A DNA stretch of 16,840 bases, from positions 1 to 16,840 of the forward strand of contig CALZIG010000047.1 in assembly GCA_945787585.1 (NCBI GenBank), written 5' to 3'. Position numbers and translations under genes: made by a program. This DNA is from an uncultured Gammaproteobacteria bacterium (GTDB lineage: Bacteria; Pseudomonadota; Gammaproteobacteria; SZUA-140). Shown here piece after piece: positions 16,681 to 16,840 of this stretch. How positions within the stretch are numbered: the first letter of the stretch is position 1; each line of letters opens with the position of its first letter. Under the pieces are notes generated by a model, which worked only from the letters and a program-made list of their open reading frames with translations, did no database searches and was not told the origin of the DNA.

Positions 16681-16840
16681 GTGTCCAAGGAAAAATTTGA
16701 ACGAACGAAGCCACATGTGAATGTGGGCACGATTGGTCACGTCGACCATGGTAAGACGACACTGACAGCGGCGCTGACAGTGACGCAGGCAAAGAAATTT
16801 GGTGGTGACTCAAAAGGTTACGATCAGATCGACAGTGCAC
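16681..16840 (+). CDS. tuf: Elongation factor Tu, 5' part (runs off window end)
   Basis: This is the N-terminal 53 codons of EF-Tu: [13 protein letters not shown] after a GTG start, then the P loop GHVDHGKT. The GTG at 16681 has AAAGAGGT ending eight bases upstream. It follows fusA after 40 bases with no terminator, the position of tufA at the end of a str operon. From 16720 on it is base-for-base the same as the window start, so the rest of the gene can be read at 122-1152, giving 396 codons in frame. Whether this copy and the one before trpT are separate genes cannot be settled from this sequence alone. No separate tuf promoter is obvious in the 40-base gap. Confidence 0.97.
   Translation, partial: MSKEKFERTKPHVNVGTIGHVDHGKTTLTAALTVTQAKKFGGDSKGYDQIDSA
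16720..16840. repeat. Direct terminal repeat, right copy (121 bp, inside tuf)
   Basis: This stretch is identical to bases 1-121. The repeat stops exactly at the window end, so its length is set by the contig boundary rather than by any visible biological edge. Confidence 0.95.

Overview
The window is one uninterrupted block of bacterial transcription and translation genes, all on the + strand: tuf (3' part), trpT, secE, nusG, rplK, rplA, rplJ, rplL, rpoB, rpoC, rpsL, rpsG, fusA, tuf (5' part). The protein sequences point to a gammaproteobacterium outside the enterics. RpoC keeps its zinc ligands and catalytic aspartates at the same residue numbers as E. coli. SecE has three membrane segments. 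The rif-secE-str block lies contiguously between two tuf genes, whereas E. coli keeps tufB-secE-nusG-rplKAJL-rpoBC and the str operon apart. I cannot name a genus.

Layout: (1) 1-1236, tuf and its terminator. (2) 1268-2319, tRNA-Trp (CCA), secE, nusG and a terminator-like hairpin. (3) 2329-4721, the four ribosomal stalk and L1-region genes rplK, rplA, rplJ and rplL, with a probable L1-binding leader before rplK and an L10-type leader plus promoter before rplJ. (4) 4722-13372, an attenuator-like spacer, rpoB, rpoC and a clear terminator. (5) 13468-16840, a near-consensus sigma70 promoter driving rpsL, rpsG, fusA and tuf. Products: EF-Tu and EF-G drive elongation. L11, L10 and L7/L12 form the factor-binding region on the ribosome and L1 forms the opposite stalk. 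S12 and S7 belong to the small subunit. RpoB and RpoC form the polymerase catalytic core and NusG is its elongation factor. SecE belongs to the SecYEG protein channel.

The main oddity is structural. The first 121 bases are identical to the last 121 bases, both inside tuf. Joined there, the two fragments give one intact 396-codon EF-Tu. The best explanation is a contig that closes into a false circle because tufA and tufB are nearly identical and were collapsed during assembly. A real tandem amplification between tuf copies is the biological alternative. The molecule should not be read as a plasmid or phage.

I see no previously undescribed system, mobile element, CRISPR array, defence gene or broken gene. 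The remaining points of interest are regulatory: leaders, attenuators, a TTG start on rplJ, a very short rpsL-rpsG spacer, and sharply different codon use in tuf and fusA.
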